Assembly (NCBI RefSeq): GCF_000691525.1
Contig: NZ_JMDW01000008.1
Span: 558,001 to 622,000 of the forward strand
Reading direction: 5' to 3'
From: Mycolicibacterium neoaurum ATCC 25795
GTDB lineage: Bacteria > Actinomycetota > Actinomycetes > Mycobacteriales > Mycobacteriaceae
DNA: 64,000 nt
In this document: in pieces, positions 1 through 9,755 of the stretch
How positions within the stretch are numbered: the first letter of the stretch is position 1
How the letters are laid out: the number at the start of each line of letters is the position of its first letter
Notes under the pieces: generated by a model
Told to the model about the DNA's origin: nothing
What the model saw: only the letters and a program-made list of their open reading frames with translations
The model's database searches: none
Translations under genes and position numbers: made by a program

Positions 1-1
1 C

Positions 2-589
2 GCGCAGGTGTTCTGCTTCGAGAATCGGGGTCGTGAGATCGGCGTGACGTTGACCCACCCGCACGGTCAGATCTATGCCTATCCCTTTCTGCCCGCACGC
101 ACCACCGCGCTCATCGCACAGGCCCGTCGGCACGCCACCGAGACCGGTGGCAACCTGTTCGTCGACATCCTCGATGCCGAACTCCGCAGCGGGCGGCGCA
201 TTCTGGTGACCGGTGAGCACTGGACGGCCTTCGTGCCCGCCGCCGCGCGCTGGCCCGTCGAGATCCATCTCATGCCCCACCGCCACGTCCCGGACTTCGC
301 GGCGTTATCGGTGTCCGAACGCGATGAGTTGGCCACGGTCTATCTGCAGCTGCTGGGTCGGCTGGAACGGTTCTTCGACGGCGTGAGCTCGATCCCTTAC
401 ATCGCGGCTTGGCATCAGGCGCCACTGGGTGCCGATCGCCCGTTCGGGCGCCTGCACCTGCAGCTGTTCTCCCTGATGCGTGCGCCCGGCCGGATGAAGT
501 ACCTCGCCGGTTCGGAATCGGCGATGGGCGCCTGGGTCAACGACACCACACCGGAACTGATCGCCGATCGGTTGCGTGCCCTCGGATGA
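2..589 (+). CDS. galT: Galactose-1-phosphate uridylyltransferase, C-terminal part (5' end outside window)
   Basis: This enzyme transfers UMP from UDP-glucose to galactose-1-phosphate in the Leloir pathway in the cytoplasm. The visible part is about 195 codons of a family usually near 350. It carries the HPHGQ motif (nt 56-70), whose second His belongs to the catalytic HxH-type nucleotidyl site of the HIT superfamily, and a C-terminal H-x-Q-like stretch (LHLQLFSL). The reading frame is open through nt 2, so the GTG at nt 8 is not the start and the gene is truncated only by the window edge. It is followed at once by galK on the same strand, which supports a galTK operon. Confidence in the family is high; nothing is known of its promoter from this window. 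Confidence 0.9.
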   Translation, partial: AQVFCFENRGREIGVTLTHPHGQIYAYPFLPARTTALIAQARRHATETGGNLFVDILDAELRSGRRILVTGEHWTAFVPAAARWPVEIHLMPHRHVPDFAALSVSERDELATVYLQLLGRLERFFDGVSSIPYIAAWHQAPLGADRPFGRLHLQLFSLMRAPGRMKYLAGSESAMGAWVNDTTPELIADRLRALG

Positions 590-650
590 CACGGTGGGCA
601 TACCGGTGATGAGGACGTCGACCAGAGCATTGGCGACGAGGGTGAAAACC

Positions 651-1826
651 GTGGCACCGGAGCATCTCGGCGAGCGTGCGGCAGACCTCTTCGGTGAGCG
701 CTTCGGAACCGTTCCGGACGGCGTGTGGATCGCCCCCGGGCGAGCCAACCTGATCGGCGAACACATCGACTACACCGGGGCGAAGACGATGCCCTTTGCG
801 CTGCCGTACGCGACCGCGGTTGCGGTGCGGGTGCACAGTCACGACCGGTTGCGGGTGGCGTCCACCGCCTACGAGGACGTGTGGGAGGGGGCGGCCAGCG
901 AGGTCGAGCCGGGCCACCCGAACGGCTGGCCCGCCTATGTGGCCGGGGTGCCATGGGCGATGACCTATCACGACACCATCGCCCGCATGCCGGGCTTGGA
1001 CATCGCGGTCCACTCGTCGGTGCCCGAGGGCGCCGGGTTGTCCAGCTCGGCGGCACTGGAATCGGCCGTCGCACTCGCGATCGCAGAGCTGTTCGGGGCC
1101 GCCACCGATGATGCCGGACGCCGCACGCTGGCCAGGGATTGCGTCACCGCCGAGAACATCGTCGCGGGTGCGGCCACCGGCGGGATGGATCAGTCTGTCG
1201 CGTTACGCGCGCGCCAGGGTCAGGTGATGCTGTTGGACTGCAGCAGTTTCGCCGTCGAGTACCTCTCGCTGGATCTCGCGGCGGCGGGGTTGGCCCTGCT
1301 GGTGATCAACACCAACGCTCCGCACCGGCTTGTCGACGGCGGGTATGCGCTGCGCCGGTCCACGGTGGAACGCGTGTGGTCCGGTATCGGTTGCGCGGCG
1401 GTCTCCGAGGGCACCGATATCGACGAGGTACTCCGCCGCGCGGCCGTCGACGACCCGATGCTCACCGGCGCGCTGCGACACGTGTTGACCGAGATCCGTC
1501 GCGTCGACGCGGTGGCAGCGCTGCTACGCGCCGGGGAACTCGCGGCCATCGGGTCACACCTGACCGCCTCGCATGCGTCCCTGCGCGACGACCTGGTGGT
1601 CAGCTCCGTGGAATTGGACTGCGCGGTGGCCGCCGCGCTGGCAGCCGGTGCGCTCGGCGCGCGGATGATCGGTGGCGGCTTCGGCGGATCGGTGCTGGCG
1701 CTGGTGCGGCTCGACCATATCGGCCTCACCATGGAGTCGGTGCGACGTGCGGCCCACGACGCCGGCCTGCCGGAGCCCGATTTCCTGCATGCCACGCCGA
1801 GCGGTGCCGCCAGGCGGGTGTGCTGA
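651..1826 (+). CDS. galK: Galactokinase
   Basis: Galactokinase phosphorylates alpha-D-galactose with ATP to galactose-1-phosphate, the substrate of the upstream galT product. GHMP-kinase signatures are clear: the galactose-binding APGRANLIGEHIDY block near the N-terminus, the phosphate-binding PEGAGLSSSAA loop in the middle and the C-terminal GARMIGGGFGGS loop. I chose GTG 651 because a GAGGG ribosome-binding site lies 8 nt upstream and because it leaves about 27 residues before APGR, as in the E. coli enzyme. Upstream in-frame starts exist at GTG 576 (overlapping galT by 14 nt) and ATG 609 but lack a good ribosome site. The stop is 1 bp from the stop of convergent galM. Length (391 residues) fits the family. 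Confidence 0.9.
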   Translation: MAPEHLGERAADLFGERFGTVPDGVWIAPGRANLIGEHIDYTGAKTMPFALPYATAVAVRVHSHDRLRVASTAYEDVWEGAASEVEPGHPNGWPAYVAGVPWAMTYHDTIARMPGLDIAVHSSVPEGAGLSSSAALESAVALAIAELFGAATDDAGRRTLARDCVTAENIVAGAATGGMDQSVALRARQGQVMLLDCSSFAVEYLSLDLAAAGLALLVINTNAPHRLVDGGYALRRSTVERVWSGIGCAAVSEGTDIDEVLRRAAVDDPMLTGALRHVLTEIRRVDAVAALLRAGELAAIGSHLTASHASLRDDLVVSSVELDCAVAAALAAGALGARMIGGGFGGSVLALVRLDHIGLTMESVRRAAHDAGLPEPDFLHATPSGAARRVC

Positions 1827-1827
1827 C

Positions 1828-2733
1828 TCAACCGAAGGTGATGGACCAGGACGCCGACCATGTCGTCGACGGTGCCACCCACCGCAGTCCTCGACCACTG
1901 TTGAGGGCGTCGGCGGGTGCGGTCATGGGTTCGATGGCCACCGCGGTGCCGAGGCCGTCGGCTGTCGGGTAGCGGCGGGTGGTGAACACGTGGACATACC
2001 CGAATTGTTCGTCGGCCCAGAGTGATACCGTCCGACCGTCCGGGGCCCGCAGGGTGTGGGTGCTCCCGCCGTCGACGATATGCAGGTCGGTCCACGAATC
2101 GTCGAGGTCCAGATCGGCGACCCGTCGTCCGGCGCGTAGATCCCAGTTCCCGTCGCTGACTGGACCGGACCCGACCGGGTTGAGGCGGTCGTCGACGTCG
2201 ATATGGGTGTCGGCGCGGACCGTCAGGGTGAGATCGGCTGCCGGGACATCGCCGATGCACAGGAATGGGTGTGCACCGATGGCGACCGGCGCGGGTCGGG
2301 ATCCGGTGTTGGTGACCGAATGGGTCACCTGCAGGCCATCGCCGACCAGTGTGTACCGGACGGTGGTCGCCAGGGTGAAGGGATACCCATGCTGCGGAAA
2401 AACCGTCGCCGCCAGGGTGATCGAGGAATCGGTCTGTGCGACGGGTTGATAGGCGGTGAAACACAGCAACCCGTGCAGCGCGTTACCGTGCTCGGGTTCG
2501 GTGATGTCGAGGCGCTGCGGTTCCCCGTCCAGAGACCAGCGACCGTCGCGGACCCGGTTCGGCCACGGCATCAACACCGCGCCGGCATAGTACGGTCGCA
2601 CGACATCGGCGCGATAACCCGGGGTCAGGTCGATACCGTCCACCGACAACTGCCGGATCCCGGCGCCGACCGCGGTGATGACCGCCCGTGCCGAGTCTGC
2701 GTTGAGTGAGTACTGGTCCCCGTGCGCTTTCAT
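1828..2733 (-). CDS. galM: Aldose 1-epimerase (mutarotase)
   Basis: A mutarotase-family protein that should interconvert alpha and beta anomers of a hexose or pentose in the cytoplasm. The 301-residue protein has the family pattern: an N-terminal ligand region with PWPNRVRDGRW, the GNALHGLLCF segment holding the catalytic-type His, and an IGAHPFL block with the second His. The start ATG (2731-2733) overlaps the TGA of the upstream LacI-type gene as ATGA, so the two are translationally coupled. A longer reading frame upstream lies inside the lacI gene and is unlikely to be used. The context between galTK and araBAD leaves open whether galactose or arabinose is the main substrate. Confidence 0.85.
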   Translation of the reverse strand: MKAHGDQYSLNADSARAVITAVGAGIRQLSVDGIDLTPGYRADVVRPYYAGAVLMPWPNRVRDGRWSLDGEPQRLDITEPEHGNALHGLLCFTAYQPVAQTDSSITLAATVFPQHGYPFTLATTVRYTLVGDGLQVTHSVTNTGSRPAPVAIGAHPFLCIGDVPAADLTLTVRADTHIDVDDRLNPVGSGPVSDGNWDLRAGRRVADLDLDDSWTDLHIVDGGSTHTLRAPDGRTVSLWADEQFGYVHVFTTRRYPTADGLGTAVAIEPMTAPADALNSGRGLRWVAPSTTWSASWSITFG

Positions 2734-3749
2734 CGGAGTGCGCTGGTGCTGTCCCGCACGATCAGATCCGACGGCAGCAGGTCGATCGAGCATTCCGTGC
2801 CGGCAAGGCGGGCCTGCACCATCGCGATGGCCTGGTGTCCGACAGCGGCGAAATCCTGGCGGATGGTGGTCAGTGCCGGGATGAGATAGGGGGCCTCTGG
2901 AATATCATCGAAGCCGATCACGCTGACATCCTCGGGTACCCGGCGGCCGGCTTCTGCCAATGCGTGCAGCACCCCGATCGCGGTGTGGTCATTCGCGGCG
3001 AAAACCGCGGTGATGGAACGATTCTCGGCGATCTGGCGGCCCAGCTGGTAGCCGCGGGCGGCGCTCCAATCGCCCTTGAGTTCCGGTCGTGGCGACAGCC
3101 GCGCGGCCAGCATGGCATCGAGGTAACCGCGGGTGCGGGCGTGTGCCTCCGGCCATCCGTCGGGTCCGCTGACATGCGCGATATCGGTGTGCCCGAGGTC
3201 GATCAGGTGCTGCGTGGCAACCCGTGCGGCACCCACCTGGTCGACGCCGACGGACATCCCCGAACCGCTGAGGTCACCCTCCACGATGATGACCGGTACG
3301 CCGAAATCCTCGGCATAGACGACGTTCAGCGCGTCCTGCTGAGCGGCGATCATCACGATTGCCTCGACCGCCAATCGCGAGAGATGATCGAGGGCACCCC
3401 GGATCTCCTGTCGGGTCACCGCCGCCAGCGTCACCGAGCTGGAGAAGAAGCCCGCCGCCCGCGCCGATTCCTCGACCGATCGTTGGATGCTCGACGGACC
3501 GTACTGACCGGTGCTCGACCCGATGATGCCGATGATGCCGGACCTGTTGGTGACCAATGCCCGTGCCACACTGTTGGGCCGGTAACCGAGCTGGGCGATG
3601 GCGTGCTCCACACGCGCCCTGGTTTCGGGCCGGATACTGCTGGCGCCGTTGATCACCCGCGAGACCGTCTGGTGCGAGACCCCGGCAAGCCTGGCGACGT
3701 CGGACATCACGGGCTTGCGGGTCATCGCCCCATTATTGCCGCGACTCAT
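2730..3749 (-). CDS. LacI-family transcriptional regulator, probable sugar-responsive repressor of araBAD
   Basis: A LacI/GalR-type DNA-binding regulator of about 340 residues. The N-terminal helix-turn-helix and hinge are textbook (VMSDVARLAGVSHQTVSRVING, then the hinge LGYRPNSVARAL), followed by a periplasmic-binding-protein-like effector domain with the IGFDDIPEAPYL segment typical of the second lobe. The start is ATG 3747-3749; a second in-frame ATG 8 codons later (3723-3725) is possible. It is divergent from araBAD across a 284-bp region that holds a near-perfect 16-bp palindrome with a central CG, the usual LacI-family operator form. The gene is coupled to galM by an ATGA overlap. The natural inference is an arabinose-responsive repressor, analogous to but not homologous with AraC or AraR; the effector is not proven. 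Confidence 0.86.
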   Translation of the reverse strand: MSRGNNGAMTRKPVMSDVARLAGVSHQTVSRVINGASSIRPETRARVEHAIAQLGYRPNSVARALVTNRSGIIGIIGSSTGQYGPSSIQRSVEESARAAGFFSSSVTLAAVTRQEIRGALDHLSRLAVEAIVMIAAQQDALNVVYAEDFGVPVIIVEGDLSGSGMSVGVDQVGAARVATQHLIDLGHTDIAHVSGPDGWPEAHARTRGYLDAMLAARLSPRPELKGDWSAARGYQLGRQIAENRSITAVFAANDHTAIGVLHALAEAGRRVPEDVSVIGFDDIPEAPYLIPALTTIRQDFAAVGHQAIAMVQARLAGTECSIDLLPSDLIVRDSTSALR

Positions 3750-3876
3750 CGGCTCAACCGACCTCGGACACGCAGGTGGTCGGCATCGGCCGTGGTGGGC
3801 AAATCGTGGAGCTGTGCACCTGGTGCCGTCCGTTCCCGGGTCGTCGTCGGTCGAGATCGGTATGGCCCGATCGCCA

Positions 3877-3885
3877 ATGTTAACG
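3877..3885. promoter_or_regulatory. Second half-site of the araBAD/lacI operator
   Basis: ATGTTAACG at this position is identical to one half of the full palindrome at 3967-3982, read on the other strand. It includes TAACAT on the minus strand, a plausible -10 for the lacI-galM transcript. The pair of sites 90 bp apart could allow looping or autoregulation. This is inference from sequence similarity. Confidence 0.35.
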
Positions 3886-3952
3886 ATCACCTTAACGCTT
3901 CTCTGAACGTGGCGACGGCCATTTGCAGATCCTGAAGAAGCCGGGCCGCCCA

Positions 3953-3982
3953 TTGACCCTTTTCATATGTTCACGTTAACAT
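3953..3982 (+). promoter_or_regulatory. araBAD promoter with overlapping LacI-type operator
   Basis: A -35 TTGACC (3953-3958) and a -10 TAACAT (3977-3982) are separated by 18 bp. ATGTTCACGTTAACAT at 3967-3982 is a palindrome with a single mismatched pair and a central CG, and it covers the spacer and the -10. This is where a repressor would block RNA polymerase. The araB start lies 52 bp downstream with a GGGAGCG ribosome site. Confidence 0.55.
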
Positions 3983-4033
3983 TCGCGTTGTGATGTGGAG
4001 CACAAACGGATATCGGGCCGGTAGGGAGCGCGG

Positions 4034-5719
4034 ATGAGCGTGCAGAAGTACGCGGTCGGAATCGACTTCGGAACACTGTCCGGACGCGCCCTGGTGGTGC
4101 GTATCGCCGACGGGTCAGAACTCGCCTCTGCCGAACACGTCTATCGGCACGGTGTGCTCACCGAGGAACTGCCCGGCGACATCGGTGTGCGGCTGCCACC
4201 GGACTATGCGTTGCAGGTTCCCGAGGACTACGTCGACGTGCTGCGCTATGCGGTACCCGAGGCGGTGGCCCGCGCAGGTATCGATCCCGCCGACGTCATC
4301 GGCGTCGGCACCGATTTCACGGCGTGCACCATGGTTCCCGCACGCCGGGATGGCACCCCGTTGTGTCAGCTGCCGGAGTACGCCGACCGGCCGCACGCAT
4401 ACGCGAAGTTGTGGCGGCATCATGCCGCACAACCACAGGCCGATCGCATCAACACCCTCGCCGCGGTCCGCGGTGAGTCCTGGCTGCCGAGGTACGGCGG
4501 GTTCATCTCCAGCGAATGGGAATTCGCCAAGGCGCTGGAGATCCTGGAAGAGGACCCGAGCGTCTACGCCGGCATCGAGCACTGGGTGGAAGGCGCGGAC
4601 TGGATCGTCTGGCAGCTCACCGGGAGCTATGTGCGCAATGTCAGCACCGCGGGTTACAAAGCCATCCGTCAGGACGGCGCGTACCCGTCACGGGATTTCC
4701 TCACCGCGCTGAATCCGGATTTCGCGGATTTCGTCGCCGACAAGGTGGATCAACCCGTCGCCGTGCTCGGTGCCGCGGCGGGCGGACTGACCGCGCAGGC
4801 CGCGGCCTGGACAGGACTGCCGGTCGGCACCGCGGTGGCGGTCGGCAATATCGATGCGCACGTGACGGTCGCCGCGGCCGATGCCGCCGAGCCGGGACGG
4901 CTCGTCGCGATCATGGGAACCTCGACCTGTCACGTCATGAATGGCCGGGCGGTGCAGGACGTTCCGGGCATGTGTGGTGTCGTCGACGGCGGGATCACCG
5001 CCGGACTGTGGGGCTATGAAGCCGGGCAGTCCGGTGTGGGCGACATCTTCGCGTGGTTCGTCAAGAATTGTGTCCCTGCCGAATTCGTGGACGCGGCGGC
5101 ACAGCGCGGCATGTCGGTTCACGACCATCTCTCCGAGAAGGCGGGCGAGCAGATGGTCGGCCAGCACGGTCTCGTTGCGTTGGACTGGCACAGCGGCAAC
5201 CGGTCGGTGCTCGTCGACCATCAGCTGTCCGGCGTCATCGTCGGGCAGACCTTGGACACCACCTGCGTCGACCAGTACCGCGCACTTCTGGAGGCCACCG
5301 CCTTCGGCACCCGGATGATCATCGAGACCTTCACGCGCGCCGGGCTTCCGGTGGACGAGCTGGTGGTGGCCGGTGGTCTGGTCAAGAACCGCGTGCTGAT
5401 GCAGATCTATGCCGATGTCACCGGACTACCGCTGTCGGTGGTCACCTCGTCGCAGGCCCCCGCGCTCGGTGCGGCCATCCACGCCGCCACCGCCGCGGGC
5501 GCCTATCCCGACGTGCCGACCGCATCGGCGCGGATGGGTGGCCGCAAAGCCGAGGCATATCTGCCGATCCCACGCAACGCGGCCCGCTACGACGAGCTGT
5601 ATGCCGAGTATGTGGCGCTGCACGACTGGTTCGGCCGGGGCAACACCCTGATGCGCAGATTGCGTTCGCTGCGCGTGGCACGGGACGCCGAACACGAGAA
5701 GGTGGGTAGCGAGCAGTGA
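4034..5719 (+). CDS. araB: L-ribulokinase
   Basis: An FGGY-family carbohydrate kinase that phosphorylates L-ribulose to L-ribulose-5-phosphate, the second step of arabinose catabolism. The 561-residue length is typical of AraB and longer than xylulokinases. The N-terminal phosphate loop GIDFGTLSGRALVV, the middle IMGTSTCHVM block, and the C-terminal ATP-binding region (VVAGGLVKNRVLMQIYADVTGLP) are visible. ATG 4034 has a GGGAGCG ribosome site. It is the first gene of araB-araD-araA; the araB stop overlaps the araD start as GTGA. Expression is probably controlled by the palindromic operator just upstream. Confidence 0.92.
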   Translation: MSVQKYAVGIDFGTLSGRALVVRIADGSELASAEHVYRHGVLTEELPGDIGVRLPPDYALQVPEDYVDVLRYAVPEAVARAGIDPADVIGVGTDFTACTMVPARRDGTPLCQLPEYADRPHAYAKLWRHHAAQPQADRINTLAAVRGESWLPRYGGFISSEWEFAKALEILEEDPSVYAGIEHWVEGADWIVWQLTGSYVRNVSTAGYKAIRQDGAYPSRDFLTALNPDFADFVADKVDQPVAVLGAAAGGLTAQAAAWTGLPVGTAVAVGNIDAHVTVAAADAAEPGRLVAIMGTSTCHVMNGRAVQDVPGMCGVVDGGITAGLWGYEAGQSGVGDIFAWFVKNCVPAEFVDAAAQRGMSVHDHLSEKAGEQMVGQHGLVALDWHSGNRSVLVDHQLSGVIVGQTLDTTCVDQYRALLEATAFGTRMIIETFTRAGLPVDELVVAGGLVKNRVLMQIYADVTGLPLSVVTSSQAPALGAAIHAATAAGAYPDVPTASARMGGRKAEAYLPIPRNAARYDELYAEYVALHDWFGRGNTLMRRLRSLRVARDAEHEKVGSEQ

Positions 5720-6399
5720 CCGTCTTGTCCGATGTCGAGCAGGCCATCACCGACCTGCGCCGCCACGTGTGCGAACTGCATGCGGAACTGACCCGCTACG
5801 GCTTGGTGATCTGGACGGCAGGCAACATCTCCGCCAGGGTTCCCGGCCGGGATCTGCTGATAATCAAGCCTTCCGGGGTCTCCTATGACGCGATGCGACC
5901 CGAGCACATGGTGGTCTGCTCGCTGGACGGTGACCTGATCGACGGTGACCTGGCGCCGTCCTCGGACACCGCCGCACATGCTTACGTATACCGGCACATG
6001 CCCGAGATCGGCGGAGTGGTGCACACCCACTCGACCTACGCCACCGCATGGGCGGCGGTTGGGGAGCCCATCCCGTGTGTGCTGACCATGATCGCCGACG
6101 AATTCGGCGGGGAGATACCGGTCGGGCCCTTTGCCGCCATCGGCGACGACTCGATCGGCCGCGGCATCGTGGAAACGTTGCGTGACAGCAGATCCGCGGC
6201 AGTGCTCATGCGTAACCACGGGCCGTTCACCGTTGGTGCCGATGCCCGCTCGGCGGTCAAGGCCGCGGTCATGCTCGAGGATGTCGCCCGCACCACCTTC
6301 ATCAGCCGCCAGCTCGGCACCCCACAGTCGCTGCCGGCGGCCGTGGTGGACGGTCTCTTCGACCGTTACCAGAACATCTACGGACAGAGGAAAGCCTGA
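5716..6399 (+). CDS. araD: L-ribulose-5-phosphate 4-epimerase
   Basis: A class II aldolase/epimerase-fold enzyme that converts L-ribulose-5-phosphate to D-xylulose-5-phosphate, feeding arabinose carbon into the pentose phosphate pathway. Family landmarks are the phosphate-binding GNISAR and KPSGVSYD segments, the zinc-ligand pair in [13 protein letters not shown] and the downstream RNHGPFTVG segment with the third His. Length (227 residues) is normal. GTG 5716 overlaps the araB stop and the TGA at the end overlaps the araA ATG (TGATG), so all three enzymes are translationally coupled. AraD rather than fuculose aldolase is assigned because of the araB and araA neighbours. Confidence 0.92.
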   Translation: MTVLSDVEQAITDLRRHVCELHAELTRYGLVIWTAGNISARVPGRDLLIIKPSGVSYDAMRPEHMVVCSLDGDLIDGDLAPSSDTAAHAYVYRHMPEIGGVVHTHSTYATAWAAVGEPIPCVLTMIADEFGGEIPVGPFAAIGDDSIGRGIVETLRDSRSAAVLMRNHGPFTVGADARSAVKAAVMLEDVARTTFISRQLGTPQSLPAAVVDGLFDRYQNIYGQRKA

Positions 6400-7928
6400 T
6401 GGCATACAGCACCACGACACCGATCGCGCCCGCCAGCGTGCGGGAGATCTGGTTCGTCACCGGGAGTCAGTCACTGTACGGTCAGGAGATTCTGGACCAG
6501 GTCGCCGAGCAGTCTCGCGCGATCGCCGAGCGTCTCGATGGTTCTTCGGACATGCCGGTTCCGGTGGTATGGAAACCCGTTGTCACCACCGGCGATTCGA
6601 TCTACCGCCTGCTCAGTGAGGCCAGCGCGGACGAACAGTGTGCCGGTGTCATCGCCTGGATGCACACCTTCTCACCCGCGAAGATGTGGATCCGCGGCCT
6701 CAACGCGCTGCGCCGTCCGCTCTTGCACTTCCACACCCAGTCCGGCGTCGAAATCCCCTGGGAAACCATCGATATGGATTTCATGAACCTGAACCAGGCG
6801 GCACACGGGGATCGCGAGTTCGGCTATATCCAGACGCGGCTGTCTGTCTCAAGGGCGACCATCGCGGGACATGTCACCGATCCGGACACGACGGGCCGGA
6901 TCGGTTCCTGGGCGAGGGCGGCCCTGGCCGCGGCGGATCTGCGGGGTCTGCGACTGGCCAGGTTCGGTGACAACATGCGCGATGTCGCCGTGACCGAGGG
7001 TGACAAGGTGGAGGCCGAATCCAAGTTCGGCGTCTCGGTCAACTCCTACTCGATCAACGATCTGGTGGCCTCGGTCGACGCGGTGCCCGACCCCGACATC
7101 GACAAACTCGTGCAGGAGTACCAGGACCTCTACCGTGTCGCGGATGACCTGCTCCGCGGGCGGGACAGGCACGACAGTCTGCGGGAGGCCGCGCGCATCG
7201 AGATCGGGCTGCGCCAGTTCCTCGACGACGGGCATTTCGGTGCGTTCACCACCAACTTCGAGGACCTCGGCGGGTTACGTCAGCTGCCGGGTATTGCGGT
7301 CCAGCGGTTGATGGCCGACGGCTACGGGTTCGGCGCCGAAGGGGACTGGAAGACCGCCGCCATGGTGCGCGCCGTCAAGACGTTGTGCCATGGTCTGCCC
7401 GGCGGCACGTCGTTCATGGAGGACTACACCTACGACCTGACCCCCGGAGCGGAGACGATCCTGGGAGCCCACATGCTCGAGGTGTGCCCCAGCATCGCCG
7501 CAGGCACCCCGACGGTGGAGGCGCATCCGTTGGCGATCGGTGGACGCGAAGACCCGGTCCGGCTCCGGTTCACCGCGGCTCCCGGCGAGGCCGTCGTACT
7601 GGGAATCTGCGATCTGGGCGGCCGGTTCCGGCTGGTGGCCAACGATGTGCACGTCATCGAACCGCCCACACCGTTGCGGAGCCTGCCGGTCGCCTGCGCG
7701 GTCTGGGAACCCGAGCCGTCCTGGTCGACTTCCACGGAGGCGTGGCTGATGGCCGGCGGCCCCCACCACACCGTGTTGTCCACCGCGCTCCCGCGGCCGG
7801 CATTGCGGGACCTTGCGACGATTCTCGGGACCGAGCTGGTCAGCATCGATGCCGATACCGAGGCGTACGCCTTCCAGCGCGAACTCCGGTGGAACGCGGT
7901 GTACCACCATTTGGCGGACGGAATCTGA
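6399..7928 (+). CDS. araA: L-arabinose isomerase
   Basis: AraA isomerises L-arabinose to L-ribulose with a divalent metal, the first step of the pathway. The protein opens with the family pattern [22 protein letters not shown], has the [12 protein letters not shown] block, and continues with conserved Glu and His metal-ligand regions ([35 protein letters not shown]). At 509 residues it matches the usual size. The start overlaps the araD stop by one base. No clear hairpin terminator follows; the next gene, choD, has its own likely promoter 60-70 bp downstream. Confidence 0.95.
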   Translation: MAYSTTTPIAPASVREIWFVTGSQSLYGQEILDQVAEQSRAIAERLDGSSDMPVPVVWKPVVTTGDSIYRLLSEASADEQCAGVIAWMHTFSPAKMWIRGLNALRRPLLHFHTQSGVEIPWETIDMDFMNLNQAAHGDREFGYIQTRLSVSRATIAGHVTDPDTTGRIGSWARAALAAADLRGLRLARFGDNMRDVAVTEGDKVEAESKFGVSVNSYSINDLVASVDAVPDPDIDKLVQEYQDLYRVADDLLRGRDRHDSLREAARIEIGLRQFLDDGHFGAFTTNFEDLGGLRQLPGIAVQRLMADGYGFGAEGDWKTAAMVRAVKTLCHGLPGGTSFMEDYTYDLTPGAETILGAHMLEVCPSIAAGTPTVEAHPLAIGGREDPVRLRFTAAPGEAVVLGICDLGGRFRLVANDVHVIEPPTPLRSLPVACAVWEPEPSWSTSTEAWLMAGGPHHTVLSTALPRPALRDLATILGTELVSIDADTEAYAFQRELRWNAVYHHLADGI

Positions 7929-7988
7929 CATCCACGATCTCTTTACAAGTTAGGCGTCCCTGTCTAGCTAGTTACCCGTCGGTAGGCC

Positions 7989-7994
7989 CATAAT
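7989..7994 (+). promoter_or_regulatory. Possible -10 element of a leaderless choD transcript
   Basis: CATAAT ends exactly 6 nt before the choD ATG at 8001, which places transcription start on the start codon. There is no ribosome site. The first base departs from the TAnnnT consensus and no good -35 is seen, so support rests on the same spacing recurring at other genes in the window. Confidence 0.4.
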
Positions 7995-8000
7995 GGTCGG

Positions 8001-9746
8001 ATGAAGCCTGACTATGACGTCTTGATCATCGGTTCGGGATTCGGCGGCAGCGTCAGCGCGCTGCGCCTCACCGAAAAGGGCTATCGGGTCGGGGTACTCG
8101 AAGCCGGCCGACGATTCGCCGACGAGGACTTCGCCAAGACCTCGTGGAACCTGCGCAAATTCCTTTGGGCGCCGCAGTTCGGCATGTACGGCATCCAGCG
8201 CATCCACCTGCTGCGCAACGTCATGATCCTGGCCGGCGCGGGTGTCGGCGGTGGATCGCTGAACTATGCCAACACGCTCTATGTGCCGCCGGCGCCGTTC
8301 TTCAACGACCCGCAGTGGAAGGACATCACCGACTGGCAGTCGGAGTTGATGCCGCACTACGACCAGGCCAAGCGCATGCTCGGCGTGGTCACCAACCCCA
8401 CCTTCACCGACGCCGACCGGATCATGAAGGAGGTCGCCGAGGACATGGGCGTCGGGGACACCTTCGTGCCAACCCCGGTCGGAGTGTTCTTCGGTGAGAA
8501 CGGTGAGAAGACACCCGGAAAGACCGTGCCCGACCCGTACTTCGGCGGGGTCGGCCCAGCCCGCACCGGTTGCATCGAGTGCGGCGAGTGCATGACAGGT
8601 TGCCGGCACGGCGCCAAGAACACCCTGCTCAAGAACTATCTCGGGTTGGCCGAGCGGGCCGGCGCGCAGGTGCATCCCCTCACCTCGGTGCGGGAGTTCT
8701 CGCAGCGTCCCGACGGCGTCTGGGAGGTGCACACCGTGCGCACCGGGGGCAAGCTGCGCCGGCGGAAGAAGACCTTCACCGCCAACCACCTCATCCTCGC
8801 GGCCGGCACATACGGCACCCAGAAGCTGCTGTTCCGGATGCGCGACAAGGGGAAACTGCCCCGCCTGTCCGACCGGCTCGGCGTGCTGACCCGTACCAAC
8901 TCCGAGTCCATCGTCGGTGCCGGGCGGCTCACCGTCGGTGAGGATCTCAACCTCACCCATGGGGTGGCGATCACCTCGTCGATCCACCCGACCGCCGACA
9001 CACACGTCGAACCCTGCCGGTACGGCAAGGGCTCGAATGCGATGGGTCTGCTGCAGACGCTGATGACCGATGGCACCGGGCCGGAGGGCACCGACGTGCC
9101 GCGATGGAAGCAGCTGCTCGAAACCGCGCGAAACGACCGGCGCGGCACGCTGCGCCTGCTCAACCCGCGCAAGTGGAGTGAGCGCACGATGATCGCGCTG
9201 GTCATGCAGCATCTGGACAATTCGATCACCACGTTCAGCCGCAAGACCTGGTTCGGCTACCGCATGCTCGACAGCAAGCAGGGCCACGGTCTGCCCAACC
9301 CGACCTGGATTCCCGCGGGTAACGAGGTGACCCGACGGATCGCCGAGAAGATCGACGGCGTTGCCGGCGGCACCTGGGGCGAACTGTTCAACATTCCGCT
9401 GACCGCGCACTTCCTCGGCGGCGCGGCCATCGGCGACAGCCCCGAGCATGGCGTCATCGACCCCTACCATCGGGTGTACAACTATCCGACGCTCTACGTC
9501 ACCGACGGTGCGGCGATCTCGGCAAACCTCGGGGTCAACCCGTCGTTGTCGATCACCGCCCAGGCCGAGCGGGCCGCGGCGTTGTGGCCCAACAAGGGCG
9601 AGGACGACCTGCGGCCTGCCCAGGGTGAGCCCTACCAGCGACTGGACCCCATCGAGCCGGTCAAGCCCGTCGTCCCGGTCGAGGCACCCGCCGGGCTGCG
9701 GCGACTGCCCATCGAACCGGTGTCGAAGCTGTCACCTTCGGCTTAG
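8001..9746 (+). CDS. choD: GMC-family cholesterol oxidase (ChoD-like)
   Basis: A flavin-dependent 3-hydroxysteroid oxidase-type protein of 581 residues. It begins with the Rossmann FAD-binding motif MKPDYDVLIIGSGFGGSVSA and continues with the AGAGVGGGSLNYANTL block, an unusual Cys-rich segment (GCIECGECMTGCRHGAKNT) and the C-terminal GAAISANLGVNPSLSITAQAER active-site region. From memory it aligns closely along its whole length with M. tuberculosis Rv3409c. True physiological activity on cholesterol is debated for this mycobacterial family, whose Cys cluster is absent from classical Streptomyces or Brevibacterium cholesterol oxidases. Position upstream of guaA follows the mycobacterial gene order, with arabinose genes in front instead of guaB3. 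A leaderless start is likely. Confidence 0.9.
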   Translation: MKPDYDVLIIGSGFGGSVSALRLTEKGYRVGVLEAGRRFADEDFAKTSWNLRKFLWAPQFGMYGIQRIHLLRNVMILAGAGVGGGSLNYANTLYVPPAPFFNDPQWKDITDWQSELMPHYDQAKRMLGVVTNPTFTDADRIMKEVAEDMGVGDTFVPTPVGVFFGENGEKTPGKTVPDPYFGGVGPARTGCIECGECMTGCRHGAKNTLLKNYLGLAERAGAQVHPLTSVREFSQRPDGVWEVHTVRTGGKLRRRKKTFTANHLILAAGTYGTQKLLFRMRDKGKLPRLSDRLGVLTRTNSESIVGAGRLTVGEDLNLTHGVAITSSIHPTADTHVEPCRYGKGSNAMGLLQTLMTDGTGPEGTDVPRWKQLLETARNDRRGTLRLLNPRKWSERTMIALVMQHLDNSITTFSRKTWFGYRMLDSKQGHGLPNPTWIPAGNEVTRRIAEKIDGVAGGTWGELFNIPLTAHFLGGAAIGDSPEHGVIDPYHRVYNYPTLYVTDGAAISANLGVNPSLSITAQAERAAALWPNKGEDDLRPAQGEPYQRLDPIEPVKPVVPVEAPAGLRRLPIEPVSKLSPSA

Positions 9747-9755
9747 CACCACGCA

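Noticed and set aside
2706..3935. 409-codon plus-strand frame opposite the LacI gene
   Set aside because: The minus strand has a perfect LacI helix-turn-helix and effector domain, so the plus-strand frame is a shadow.
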